64,000 nt of DNA from UBA9676 sp963730065 (lineage in GTDB: Bacteria > Actinomycetota > Actinomycetes > Streptosporangiales > Streptosporangiaceae): the NCBI GenBank assembly GCA_963730065.1, contig CAVSQL010000024.1, forward strand, positions 62,001 through 126,000, read 5' to 3'. A model generated the notes under the pieces. It saw only the letters and a program-made list of their open reading frames with translations. It searched no databases and was not told the DNA's origin. Made by a program: the position numbers and the translations under genes. Shown piece by piece: positions 16,426-24,364 of the stretch (its first letter is position 1; each line of letters opens with the position of its first letter).

Positions 16426-17913
16426 ATGACCGACGGCGCTGGCGGCGGGCGCAGCAAGCGGTACCCGGGTTTGCAGCGGGCGGGGGTGCGGCCCGTGGCC
16501 GCGGGCAGCGCGGTTCCTTCCGGCCCGGTAGCGGGCCAGCAGATCACCTCAGCGGTGGCCGGGCATGCCGGACGCTGGGGCGCTCAGAGCCGCGTGGAAG
16601 TGGTGCTTGCTGTCGCCGCGTTCGCCGTGCTGTGCGTGGCGGTGCTGAGCGTGGCGCCTCAGCTGGTGGAGCCCGACGACTACGCGTACCGCGGCTCGAT
16701 CCTTGCCATGACCCATGGGCACTTCCTGACCCTGTCCACCGCCCAGGCCCGGGCCCTGGCCGCGCAGCTAGCCCACGTCGGTCCCGGCCAGATACTCGGT
16801 CGCTCCGGCGGCGGATCCCCGAGCATGGCCTACTGGCAGTGGGTGCAATTGCCCGGCGGACGCTGGATCAGCGAGAAGGACCCGGGCTACCCGTTCCTCG
16901 CCGCGCCGTTCCAGGCCCTCGGGCTCATCCGCCTGGCACCGCTGTTTTATGGGGCCCTGGGCTGCCTGGGCCTGTTCGCTGGCGCCCGGCGCTGGCTCGG
17001 GCGTTTCGGCGGCACGGCGGCCGTCGGCTTGTTCTGTTCCTCCGGGGCGGCGCTGCTGTTCGCCTGGCGTGATTACATGCCGACCTTCACCGATGCGTCG
17101 CTGATCGCCGCGGGTACCGGCGCCTTGCTGTGGGCGGTGCTGGCCGAAGAGGCTCCAGCGCGGCGGCGAACCCGGATCGGGCTGCTGGGATTGGTGGCCA
17201 TCGAGGCCGCCGTGTTTATCCGTTACACCAATACCGTCGTACTCGGGTGCGCCATCGCGGCAGTGCTTGCTGCCCGGTGGCGGCGGGCCGCGAGCGTGCC
17301 GCGCGGAGCGCTTCGGTGGTGGCTCGGCTCGGTCGCGCTGTTCGGCGCGGGCGTGGCCGTGTTCGATGACCTGGTGTACGGAGGCCCGCTCACCTCCGGA
17401 TACCGGCCAGGCGAGGTCACCTTCAGCCTCGGCGCGGTCCTTCCCAACCTGCGCTACATGCCCGCGCACCTGATCCGGGCCGCGCCCATGCTGGTGCTCG
17501 GGCTGGCTGGGCTGGCGTGGATCAGCGGGCGGTGGGCGCGGCTGAGGCGGGCCGATGGCGAGCACGGCCGCGCCGCCCGCCGCGACTTCGCCGTGGGCCT
17601 CGCCCTGGCCGGGTCGTGGGTCAGCGTGTGGGCCCTGTATGCCGCCTACACCTGGACGGCCTCTCCGGGCCTCAGCTCTTTGCAGGCCACCCGGTTCTAC
17701 GTCCCCGCACTCGGTGCCATCTCGCTGCTGGGCGCCTGGCTGGTGGTCCGCCTTGCGCGCCGGGCGCCACTGGCCGCAGTGGTGTCGGCTGCGGTCGTGG
17801 TGGCAATGTTCGGGCTGGGCCTGTGGTCCTTCCACACCATGCTGAATCCGCAGCACCCAGGCCCGGCACCGCCACCCCACTGCAACATCGGGCAGCCGCA
17901 TTGCCCCAGTTAG
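16426..17913 (+). CDS. Polytopic membrane protein, GT-C glycosyltransferase-like
   Basis: 495 residues from ATG 16426 (AGGGACGAG upstream). After a basic cytoplasmic start comes a first helix VVLAVAAFAVLCVAVLSVAP, then the loop VEPDDYAYRGSILAM, whose DD in the first extracytoplasmic loop is typical of GT-C mannosyl/arabinosyl transferases. About ten more helices follow, with a second acidic loop (ISEKDPGYPFLAAP). The C-terminus is Pro/His/Cys-rich (PAPPPHCNIGQPHCPS). Acceptor and donor are unknown. It would act at the membrane on lipid-linked sugars if the assignment is right. Confidence 0.65.
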   Translation: MTDGAGGGRSKRYPGLQRAGVRPVAAGSAVPSGPVAGQQITSAVAGHAGRWGAQSRVEVVLAVAAFAVLCVAVLSVAPQLVEPDDYAYRGSILAMTHGHFLTLSTAQARALAAQLAHVGPGQILGRSGGGSPSMAYWQWVQLPGGRWISEKDPGYPFLAAPFQALGLIRLAPLFYGALGCLGLFAGARRWLGRFGGTAAVGLFCSSGAALLFAWRDYMPTFTDASLIAAGTGALLWAVLAEEAPARRRTRIGLLGLVAIEAAVFIRYTNTVVLGCAIAAVLAARWRRAASVPRGALRWWLGSVALFGAGVAVFDDLVYGGPLTSGYRPGEVTFSLGAVLPNLRYMPAHLIRAAPMLVLGLAGLAWISGRWARLRRADGEHGRAARRDFAVGLALAGSWVSVWALYAAYTWTASPGLSSLQATRFYVPALGAISLLGAWLVVRLARRAPLAAVVSAAVVVAMFGLGLWSFHTMLNPQHPGPAPPPHCNIGQPHCPS

Positions 17914-18064
17914 AAAGATCATGCCGCGGCGCCGAATCAAGCAACGCCGTGCCAGTTGCGTGCCCGATCAGGTGGTCAGCCACGGACTTTCACGGTCACT
18001 CGCGGCCAGCCTGGCATGCCTCCAGACCTAGATTTATCCACGTGCAGCTGATCGGCGAGGAACC

Positions 18065-18109
18065 CTGATAAGGATGAGGTCGGTGGTCCAAGTCCACCTA
18101 GGCCCACCA
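18065..18109 (+). repeat. tRNA-Ile 3'-half scar, copy 4
   Basis: Identical to copy 2 except GGTCCAAGT for GGTTCAAGT in the T-loop. The acceptor TAGGCCCACCA is complete. A T-to-C change in the invariant TTC would impair a real tRNA, which fits an unselected scar. Confidence 0.8.
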
Positions 18110-18183
18110 CCCAAACACCCAGGCCAGCCGCCAGATCGGCAGGCCCTGCCATCACCCTCAAGTGGTGCCGTAGGTTCGAAGCC

Positions 18184-18690
18184 GTGACCTCATACCAGCC
18201 GATGGCGATGAATCTGGAGACCGAGCGACTGACAATGCGGTCGTGGGCGGAGACCGACGCTGACGACTACTGTGCGCTGGTCGCCGAACGGGATGATGGA
18301 GTGCTCACGGTCGAGGCTGCCCGAGAGCGCATCGCGAACCTGCTCGCGGCATCAGCGGAGACGGGGATCGCGTTGTTGCCTATCTGCCGCCGCGTCGAGG
18401 GTGACTTCATCGGATACTGCGGGCTGATCATCGGCCGGGCGACCGTCGAAGAGCCCGAGATTGCTTACGAGTTGTTCCGGCGCGTGCACGGGCATGGTTA
18501 TGCGACGGAGGCGGCGCGCGCGGTGCTCGACGCGGCGATCGCGACTGGGCGGAAGCGATTGTGGTCAACGGTGGGGGTATGGAACACACCATCGTTACGT
18601 GTGCTGGAGAAGCTGGGCTTCGAACGCGACCATGTCGCACCGGACGACGGCAAGGGGGAAGTGGTCTGGCTGACACGTACTCTCCCGTGA
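18184..18690 (+). CDS. GNAT acetyltransferase (RimJ/RimL type)
   Basis: 168 residues from GTG 18184. It opens LETERLTMRSWAETDADDY, typical of ribosomal-protein-acetyltransferase-like GNATs. The acetyl-CoA loop region is VHGHGYATEAARAVLDAAI, and the C-terminal VWNTPSLRVLEKLGFERD is well kept. It transfers an acetyl group to an N-terminal amine or small amine, substrate unknown. It sits just after a tRNA-Ile scar as the first gene of that module. Confidence 0.8.
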   Translation: MTSYQPMAMNLETERLTMRSWAETDADDYCALVAERDDGVLTVEAARERIANLLAASAETGIALLPICRRVEGDFIGYCGLIIGRATVEEPEIAYELFRRVHGHGYATEAARAVLDAAIATGRKRLWSTVGVWNTPSLRVLEKLGFERDHVAPDDGKGEVVWLTRTLP

Positions 18691-19079
18691 GGTTCAGGCG
18701 CATGGGAGATACGCGGGATGGCAACCGCCTGGGACGGCGTGCAATGCTGAATTTGCCCAGCCGCTAGATCGAGTTGCTGCCCGTCATTCCGGTGGCACCT
18801 GGCAGCCTTCCCCGGCGCCCGCCGCGTCCGCGGCCTGGCCCCTTCCGACTCGGGCCTGACGGCCTACCGCCGCCTCGTAAGCATCGAGGGCCTGCTTGTA
18901 CTGACGCCTTTTGACCTCCGGCCAGATCTGCTGGCGAATCCGGAGGACACCGTTCCCGTGGCGGCCAACATCGGCTAGGCACTGGCCACTGCGGGGCCCG
19001 TGCTAGCATCCGCGGCAGCAAGCTTTTGGCCTGCGAACGCGGCCCCCAGGGACAGTGACCGGCCGGCAGGAGGATGGTC
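18691..19079. other. Gene-free stretch
   Basis: No credible gene. A short open stretch ending PDLLANPEDTVPVAANIG at about 18980 could be the tail of a lost plus-strand gene, but nothing around it supports it. Confidence 0.4.
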
Positions 19080-19247
19080 ATGACCGGCAATCAGCCTGAG
19101 GACGCGGCCAGACCGGGCTCGGGCCGCGCTGACTGGCCTGACGCCATCCCTGCCATGAAAGGTCTGGTGACGGTCGCACCGCCGCCATGTCACCGCGGCT
19201 GCGCCGGTTCGACGGTGTCAAGCAGTTGTCGCAGCACGGTTGTGTAA
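19080..19247 (+). CDS. Short ORF with strong ribosome site, probable gene stub
   Basis: AGGAGG at 19068-19073 stands 6 bases before the ATG. The product begins MTGNQPEDAARPGSGRADW and runs 55 residues, its second half being antisense to the regulator gene. It may be the leftover start of a gene cut off near 19190. No family is recognised. Confidence 0.25.
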   Translation: MTGNQPEDAARPGSGRADWPDAIPAMKGLVTVAPPPCHRGCAGSTVSSSCRSTVV

Positions 19248-19507
19248 TGTTCCAGCGCGGCCCGGCCGTCATGGGTGAGGGACACTGATGTCAGCGCGTT
19301 GACTCCGCTGCCGGTCTTCTCCGTCGTCACGTACCCGGCGTCCTGGAGCTTGCGCAGGTGAGTGATCAGGTTGCCCGGTGTCAGCCCGATCAGGTCCTGC
19401 AGCCGGGTGAAGGACAGGTCGTCGCCGTCGCGCAGGCTCGCCAGCGTCACCACGATGCGCAGCCGCGCGGGTGCGTGGATCACCGGGTCGAGGCCGTTCT
19501 CGCTCAT
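19190..19507 (-). CDS. Winged-helix transcriptional regulator (MarR/ArsR-like)
   Basis: 105 residues. A winged helix is shown by ARLRIVVTLASLRDGDDLSF, the recognition region LIGLTPGNLITHLRKLQDAG and the wing VTTEKTGSGVNALTSVSLT. Its ATG overlaps the stop of the upstream membrane gene as ATGA, so the two form one operon. It most likely represses its own promoter through the paired CTTTG-N5-CAAAG sites at 20185-20222. There is no metal-binding Cys cluster, so the inducer is not a thiophilic metal via the classical ArsR site. Confidence 0.8.
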   Translation of the reverse strand: MSENGLDPVIHAPARLRIVVTLASLRDGDDLSFTRLQDLIGLTPGNLITHLRKLQDAGYVTTEKTGSGVNALTSVSLTHDGRAALEHYTTVLRQLLDTVEPAQPR

Positions 19508-20166
19508 GAGCGGCGCAGCCGGGGCTCGATGGCCGCCATCAGCAAGATCCCGCCGCCGCCGGCCAGCGCGCAGACCGCCAGATTGGTCACCGGGCCTGCC
19601 CACGCACCGCCGGCCGCAACCGCCAGCAGCCACAGGCCCAGGACGAGCCGGGGCCAGTCCAGCTGGGCGTTGATGGCGGAGCTGGCGACGAAGACCAGGC
19701 CCGTGACCAGCAGGGGTATGGCTTCCCCGAACAGGGCGACCAGCGGCCGGCTGGCACCGGCATAGGACAGCGCTTGCTTCTCGATCTCCAGCACGGCGAA
19801 TCCGGCCAACAAGGACAGGACGAAGATGCCCCGCTGCAGCGCAGACACGCCGCCGACGCCGCTGGTGGCCCGGTCCACGACCTGCGCGGTGACGGCTGCG
19901 GCGGCCACGAACAGGACGGGCAGCAGCACAAGCCACGCCCCCGCCGGCCCGTGATACGGGTGCTGCCCGCGGACCGACAGCCACAGCGCGCCGTAGCTGA
20001 CGAGGACGACCAGTCCCCAGGTCACAAACAGCACCGGGCGCCTGACGGCCAGCTCACGCTGGGCCCGCTGGCGCGCCTGCTGCATGATGACCGCTGCCCG
20101 CTGCGCATCCATGCCCGCTGCCTCGTCCATGTCCGCGCCGTCTTTCATGCCGGTTCCCTCGTTCAT
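19504..20166 (-). CDS. Six-span membrane protein co-transcribed with the regulator
   Basis: 220 residues. The N-terminus is charged and repetitive (MKDGADMDEAAGMD). About six helices follow, beginning PVLFVTWGLVVLVSYGALWL. The pairing with a small winged-helix regulator is common for uncharacterised actinobacterial membrane proteins of this size. GGAGG stands upstream of the ATG. A TTGACT box at 20226-20221 and TAGCTT 18 bases on could form the promoter, overlapped by the two operators. No transport motif is seen. Confidence 0.75.
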   Translation of the reverse strand: MNEGTGMKDGADMDEAAGMDAQRAAVIMQQARQRAQRELAVRRPVLFVTWGLVVLVSYGALWLSVRGQHPYHGPAGAWLVLLPVLFVAAAAVTAQVVDRATSGVGGVSALQRGIFVLSLLAGFAVLEIEKQALSYAGASRPLVALFGEAIPLLVTGLVFVASSAINAQLDWPRLVLGLWLLAVAAGGAWAGPVTNLAVCALAGGGGILLMAAIEPRLRRS

Positions 20167-20180
20167 GTCTGCCTCCCTCC

Positions 20181-20226
20181 TTGACTTTGTACTGCAAAGC
20201 TAGCTCACTTTGAACAGCAAAGTCAA
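20181..20226 (-). promoter_or_regulatory. Promoter with two palindromic operators
   Basis: CTTTGTACTGCAAAG (20185-20199) and CTTTGAACAGCAAAG (20208-20222) are 15-base palindromes with 23 bases between centres. One overlaps the putative -35 (TTGACT on the minus strand) and the other lies just past the putative -10. This layout suits repression by the winged-helix protein of the operon. Confidence 0.6.
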
Positions 20227-20350
20227 GACGGCCAGCTCAGATGTCCACGCCGGCTGCCAGCTTCCGCCAGTGCCCGCAAGGAACCCGGCTCGCGCACCCC
20301 GCCGACCATCGATACGGGCGGATTACACCGCGACCCACGGTTGCCCAGTA

Positions 20351-20371
20351 CTGATAAGAATGAGGTCGATG
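20351..20371 (+). repeat. tRNA-Ile scar, copy 5 (short, decayed)
   Basis: CTGATAAGAATGAGGTCGATG matches the first 20 bases of the other copies with two changes, and then similarity stops. Confidence 0.5.
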
Positions 20372-20392
20372 ACCTGTCCCGGCTCGTTGCCG

Positions 20393-20541
20393 TTAAGTGG
20401 CTGTCAGGTCTGGGAAGGCGCGGGTGACGGCGGCGGTGCGGCTGGGGACCTGGAGCCTCTCGTAGAGGTTTTCAGGTGGGTGCGCACGGTTGCCTTGGAC
20501 ACGCCGAGCCGGTGGGCGATCTGGGTGTTGGTGTGCCCGGT
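20393..20541 (-). pseudogene. LuxR-type HTH remnant
   Basis: The minus strand reads GHTNTQIAHRLGVSKATVRTH, then, after a one-base loss in the AAAA run, NLYERLQVPSRTAAVTRAF and a stop. This is the C-terminal HTH of a LuxR/NarL regulator. The receiver or ATPase part is absent and the frame is broken. Confidence 0.7.
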
Positions 20542-20766
20542 CTACGAGGGGGTTTCATCGGCGGCGGCTAGGAGCCGACGAGCTGAGGCTTCATCGGAGG
20601 GGGCAACCAGCACGCGAACGCCCTGCAGTTGCAGCTGCGGCTCTTGTCCTCCGGCATCGTCCGCCGCCACGGCTGCTCGCAAGCCGTTACTGCGCAGCAT
20701 GCCGACGATCAGTTCCGCCTCGGTGCGGCTGGCAACGACGGCCACAGGCACGGTCACGCCGTCCAT
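20542..20766 (-). CDS. DUF2007-type small protein
   Basis: 74 residues. VPVAVVASRTEAELIVGML, NGLRAAVAADDAGGQ and VRVLVAPSDEASARRLLAA match the DUF2007 ferredoxin-like module (predicted signal-transducing or ligand-binding protein). It is a complete single domain. It ends where the LuxR remnant begins, so it may once have been the neighbour of that regulator. Confidence 0.7.
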   Translation of the reverse strand: MDGVTVPVAVVASRTEAELIVGMLRSNGLRAAVAADDAGGQEPQLQLQGVRVLVAPSDEASARRLLAAADETPS

Positions 20767-20930
20767 GGCTCAACTCCTCTGCTCCTGTTACGGCCCGTAG
20801 ACCGCTACTGGCATCATGGTCGCGCTGCGGGCGGCCCGTCAGCCGCCAGTATCCCCCTCCACCGCCATCGGCCGGCGTATCTATCGGCGAGCTGCGCCGC
20901 CTCTCGGCGGGGGCTGGAGCGCTCGGGCGG

Positions 20931-21010
20931 TTATGAGCCCTCGTCCTGGGCCAAGTCCTGGGCGATCTCCCGGATATGACCGCGGGGATCGGTGAAAGCT
21001 GGCGGTACGC
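20931..21010 (-). pseudogene. Possible VOC-family tail fragment
   Basis: The minus strand reads FTDPRGHIREIAQDLAQDEGS and stops at 20931. The DPxGH.xEIAQ pattern is the last strand of VOC domains. No N-terminal part is found upstream, where an unrelated membrane gene ends. The identification is weak because of its length. Confidence 0.35.
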
Positions 21011-21021
21011 AGTCCCGCGTT

Positions 21022-21540
21022 TCAGATCGGCCCTGGGCCAGCGTGGTAATAGAGAAGCAGCAGCTGGAGGAAGTGGGTAGCGAGGAGACAGCCCGCGAAC
21101 GCGAGCGGGATCGCGGCCCAGGCCGCGATCCGGGACCGGCGGGCGAGCAGCGCAGCGGCGAGGATCAAGCCGCCGGTCAGCCACCAGACAAGTTCGTGGC
21201 CGTCCATGGCCTGGGCAGCACGGCTCAGGCATTGAGGTGTCGGCTGGTAAAGGCTGTAGCAGGCGGCGCGCGCGTTACTGTCCGTAACGAGAATCCCTGG
21301 AGTGGTCGGGTACACCAGCCAGACGAACAGGGCGGCGGCTATGCCCGCCAGGTGCCACCAGCTCGCCCGCTCAGCTCCGGCCGAGCGGACCTGCCACCAT
21401 TGCACCACGGCGAATCCCGCGGCCACCGCTACCGGCACGGCCAGTACCGGCGCCGCGATCACCATGGGCATCCGGTTGGTGACCAGCCCTCCGACCAGCT
21501 CGGCAAGCAGTGCGCCGAAGACGACGACCCACCCGATCAC
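21022..21540 (-). CDS. Four-span membrane protein
   Basis: 172 residues from GTG 21540, with GGGAGGGCGG upstream. Helices: VIGWVVVFGALLAELVGGLV, a second (VIAAPVLAVPVAVAAGFAVV), a third (WWHLAGIAAALFVWLVYP) and a last pair ending FLQLLLLYYHAGPGPI. An extracytoplasmic loop carries two Cys (ARAACYSLYQPTPQCLSRAA) that could form a disulfide. No family is recognised. In-frame DNA upstream to 21762 has no protein character. Confidence 0.65.
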   Translation of the reverse strand: MIGWVVVFGALLAELVGGLVTNRMPMVIAAPVLAVPVAVAAGFAVVQWWQVRSAGAERASWWHLAGIAAALFVWLVYPTTPGILVTDSNARAACYSLYQPTPQCLSRAAQAMDGHELVWWLTGGLILAAALLARRSRIAAWAAIPLAFAGCLLATHFLQLLLLYYHAGPGPI

Positions 21541-21835
21541 CCCGCCCTCCCAGGGCTGAGTCAGCGGCGGTCGGCGCGTTGGCGGATCCTTCCTTGGTGG
21601 CCGGGTCACAGCACCCGGTATACCCGGTGCCACCCCGTAACCCGACGGCGGGGGCGTGGGCCGGACCGTCAGCCGCCGGATGCGACCGTGTCCCCGACGC
21701 TGTCGAGGAGAGCCGCAAGTATCCAGATGCCGCTGGGCACAAGGCAAATCAACCGGCGGCAAAAAGGCCGAGTGCTGTTAATGTGGGCCACGCCACATAC
21801 CTTGGGTTCTGAGTCACCAAGATGGGCCTGTGGCA

Positions 21836-21891
21836 GCCGGGCCTGGGGAAACGCAATTCCCTGGGCCCGGCGTGCCTTTATAGATAAAGGC
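21836..21891 (+). promoter_or_regulatory. Long hairpin plus GCCTTTATAGATAAAGGC palindrome
   Basis: GCCGGGCC (21836-21843) pairs with GGCCCGGC (21864-21871), continued inward by GGGAA/TTCCC around an ACGCAA loop, making about 15 pairs. Three bases later GCCTTTATAGATAAAGGC (21874-21891) is an 8-bp-arm palindrome. Both lie about 90-140 bases before the MerR-TOBE gene and could be a leader structure and an operator. No known riboswitch consensus is recognised. Confidence 0.4.
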
Positions 21892-21976
21892 GCAGCTTCG
21901 CCTAGAACCGGCTAATAACTGGCGCGGGTGAGCCTTTTATGCGGTGGCTTTGCCGCATCTGCGTTAGAGTCGCAGG

Positions 21977-22417
21977 GTGCCGATGTTCCGGATCAGCGAG
22001 GCGGCCAGTCTGCTGGGGATCAGCCCTGACACCTTGCGCCGCTGGGCCGATGGGGGACGGGTCGAGACCACCACCGATGCCTCCGGACGGCTCGCCGTGG
22101 ACGGCGCAGCGCTGGCCAAACTGGCTGAGGAGCTGGCCGACCGGGCCGATCGCGGGGTAGGTGAGAAGGTGGCGGCCCACTCGGCGCGGAACAGGTTCAG
22201 CGGCCTCGTCACCCGGGTTGTCCGCGACACCGTGATGGCGCAGGTCGAGATCCAGGCCGGGCCGTACCGGGTGGTGTCGCTGCTCAGCCGCGAAGCCGCC
22301 GACGAGCTCGGCCTGGAGCCAGGAATGATCGCGATCGCCGCCATCAAGGCCACCAACGTCTCCGTCGAGATCCCCGCCGCCGAATCGGCAAGATCATCAG
22401 GGCCGCCAGCCCGCTGA
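21977..22417 (+). CDS. MerR-like HTH plus TOBE (molybdate/tungstate-binding) regulator
   Basis: 146 residues. Residues 1-45 are a MerR/excisionase-type HTH (FRISEAASLLGISPDTLRRW). Residues from about 70 to 135 are a single TOBE/Mop domain (NRFSGLVTRVVRDTVMAQVE, LEPGMIAIAAIKATNVSVE), which binds oxyanions such as molybdate. Such proteins are molybdenum-responsive regulators or storage proteins. The nearby CO dehydrogenases need a molybdenum cofactor, which makes a role in their molybdenum supply attractive, though they are several kilobases away. Start is GTG 21977 or ATG 21983. Confidence 0.8.
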   Translation: MPMFRISEAASLLGISPDTLRRWADGGRVETTTDASGRLAVDGAALAKLAEELADRADRGVGEKVAAHSARNRFSGLVTRVVRDTVMAQVEIQAGPYRVVSLLSREAADELGLEPGMIAIAAIKATNVSVEIPAAESARSSGPPAR

Positions 22418-22489
22418 GGCCGGCTCGGCCAGGTAGAGCTCGTTGCGGTCGGGGTCGTGGAAGAAGGCGGGCAGGCAGCCCGAACTCAT
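22397..22489 (-). pseudogene. VOC-family C-terminal fragment
   Basis: The minus strand reads LPAFFHDPDRNELYLAEP and a stop at 22397. HDPD.N.L.L.E is the final metal-ligand strand of a glyoxalase/VOC protein. Nothing of the rest of the fold is present. It overlaps the 3' end of the MerR-TOBE gene. Confidence 0.5.
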
Positions 22490-22725
22490 GGTCCCCCGGG
22501 GACCCGGGGCCGGCCACGGGGGCTAGCTCAGCCCCGGGGGTCATACCGGGGTAGAGCGAACATTACGCCCCCTTTACCCGGGCACACCAGCGTCTTAACG
22601 GGATCCTAACTGCCGGCCGAAAAGGCAAAGTAATGTTAAAATCCCATGTTCAGGGGCCGGGCGTTGGGGGGCATGCCCGGCCCTTGGGGGGCAAACGCGG
22701 GACGCTGGGCGCTATCCCGCGCAGG

Positions 22726-23529
22726 TCAGGACCGGTGGCCGCCGGATTCCCGCCCGGGCGCTCCTGCCGTTCGCTGGGACGACGCGCCAGCCGATAGCAG
22801 CTCTTCGATCCGGGCCAGCCGCTGGTCGAGTTCGGCCAGCGTCACCTCAGGTGTGTCCGCTTCCGCCTGCCGGACGCGGCTGGACCCCTGTGAGACGAAA
22901 CTCGATGCCACCTGCGCGGTCAGAACGGCCAGCGTGAGCAGGCCGGTGCCCATGATGAAGCAGGCCGTGATCCGTCCCGGGGTGGTGACCGGGAAGAAGT
23001 CACCGTAGCCGACGGTGGTGACCGTCACCAGCGACCACCACACCGATTCACCCAGGGTATGGATGTTGGACTTGGGCGCGTGGCGCTCGAACAGGTAGAC
23101 GATGACGGCACCGTTGGCGACCAGCACCGCCGCGGCCAGCAGGAAGCGGCCGAGGTGCCCGCGCCTGAACATGGATCTGACCAGGCGGATGCTGAAGACC
23201 AGGCGGACCGGCGGGAAGATCACCGAGGCGACCCCGATCGGATGGGCGGCCAGGTAACGCAGGTGGCGCCGGGCCAGGGTGCTGCGGATGGCCATGTCGG
23301 CTCCGTAGACGCCCGACAGAACGGCCCGGAGGGCCAGCACGAGCAGACGGGTGTCATGAGCGGCGCTGAAGTCGCCGAGCGGGACCACGCAGAGCCAGAG
23401 TGTGGCCAGCGCCAGGAGATCGAGGCCCGTCTGAGTCCTCGCCTCATAGGCAGCCAGGCGGCCACCGGGGTCCTCCACATCAGGGTCATCACCGGCACCG
23501 GGGCCTGGGCGCTGAGCAATGTCAGTCAT
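22726..23529 (-). CDS. Voltage-gated-type potassium channel
   Basis: 267 residues. The selectivity filter TTVGYGDFFPVTTPGR is preceded by the pore helix SVWWSLVTV and followed by the inner helix (CFIMGTGLLTLAVLTAQVA). The N-terminal half holds four helices in the place of a voltage sensor, including IRLVRSMFRRGHLGRF with spaced Arg residues as in S4. The C-terminus is a short coiled coil (VTLAELDQRLARIEELL) likely to hold the tetramer together, with no RCK domain. It conducts K+ across the plasma membrane. The ATG at 23529 is preferred to a GTG two codons earlier. Confidence 0.9.
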   Translation of the reverse strand: MTDIAQRPGPGAGDDPDVEDPGGRLAAYEARTQTGLDLLALATLWLCVVPLGDFSAAHDTRLLVLALRAVLSGVYGADMAIRSTLARRHLRYLAAHPIGVASVIFPPVRLVFSIRLVRSMFRRGHLGRFLLAAAVLVANGAVIVYLFERHAPKSNIHTLGESVWWSLVTVTTVGYGDFFPVTTPGRITACFIMGTGLLTLAVLTAQVASSFVSQGSSRVRQAEADTPEVTLAELDQRLARIEELLSAGASSQRTAGAPGRESGGHRS

Positions 23530-23629
23530 GGCCACCAGCGTGGCACCGGAACTTCACGCGGCGGGCCCCGGCGGCCGGTTAGGCCGGCGGTGTCCCCAGC
23601 TGCGCAGGCGAACGGGGGAGGACGTCGCC

Positions 23630-24196
23630 TCACGGATTCACAGCCGGCGGCACATCCCCACCCGGGGCCGTGGGCCGCATCCCCTCCCCGGAGGGGGAAC
23701 CGTCACCGCTCAGCCGCCACCCGCGAACGCTGGCCAGGATGATCAGGGCCGCGCCGAAGGTGATTGCCGAGTCCGCGATGTTGAACGTGGGCGGGAAGTA
23801 CGCCAGCTTGATCCAGTCGACGACGGAGCCGTGCAGCGGGCCGGGCGATCGGAAGAGCCGGTCCGCGAGATTGCCGGCCGCGCCGCCGAGGATCAGGCCC
23901 AGGGCGATCGCCCACGGCCAGCTCCGCAATCTGCCGGACAGGCGAACGATCGCCACCAGCACTCCCACCGCGATCAGCGCGTATGCCGCCGTGTACGAAG
24001 GACCGATGTTGAACGCGGCACCCGGGTTGCGGTACAGGTGCAGGGTCAGCAGCCCGCCGAGCAGGACCACCGTCCGGTGGTGGGTCAGACCGGCCACGGC
24101 CAGGGCCTTGGAAGCCGCGTCCGCGGCACACACCACGAACCCGATCAGGAAGGCCACTGCCGCGTACCGCTTGGAGCTGATCACGTGGGCCTTCAC
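23630..24196 (-). CDS. lspA: Lipoprotein signal peptidase (signal peptidase II)
   Basis: 188 residues with four membrane helices. The two catalytic aspartates are in GNLADRLFR and FNIADSAITFG, and LHLYRNPGAAFNI is the conserved block III. It cleaves the signal peptide of prolipoproteins after lipid attachment to Cys, in the membrane. Length is normal apart from a 25-residue Pro/Gly-rich tail. It is not next to rluD or ileS as in many bacteria, so it may be a second or relocated copy. Confidence 0.92.
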   Translation of the reverse strand: MKAHVISSKRYAAVAFLIGFVVCAADAASKALAVAGLTHHRTVVLLGGLLTLHLYRNPGAAFNIGPSYTAAYALIAVGVLVAIVRLSGRLRSWPWAIALGLILGGAAGNLADRLFRSPGPLHGSVVDWIKLAYFPPTFNIADSAITFGAALIILASVRGWRLSGDGSPSGEGMRPTAPGGDVPPAVNP

Positions 24197-24364
24197 CCCC
24201 GCATGCTAGTGGCCAGCGCGGACGTGGATGTCCAGGTGGAGCCGGGCCGGATGCGGCCGATCATCGGATCCCTCTCGCTCGGTGTCCCGGCGGTACTGTC
24301 GAGCATCTCACCGAACGCCTGGTGGGCACCGGGCCGGTCACCACCTGTGCCAGCGGCCAGCCGC

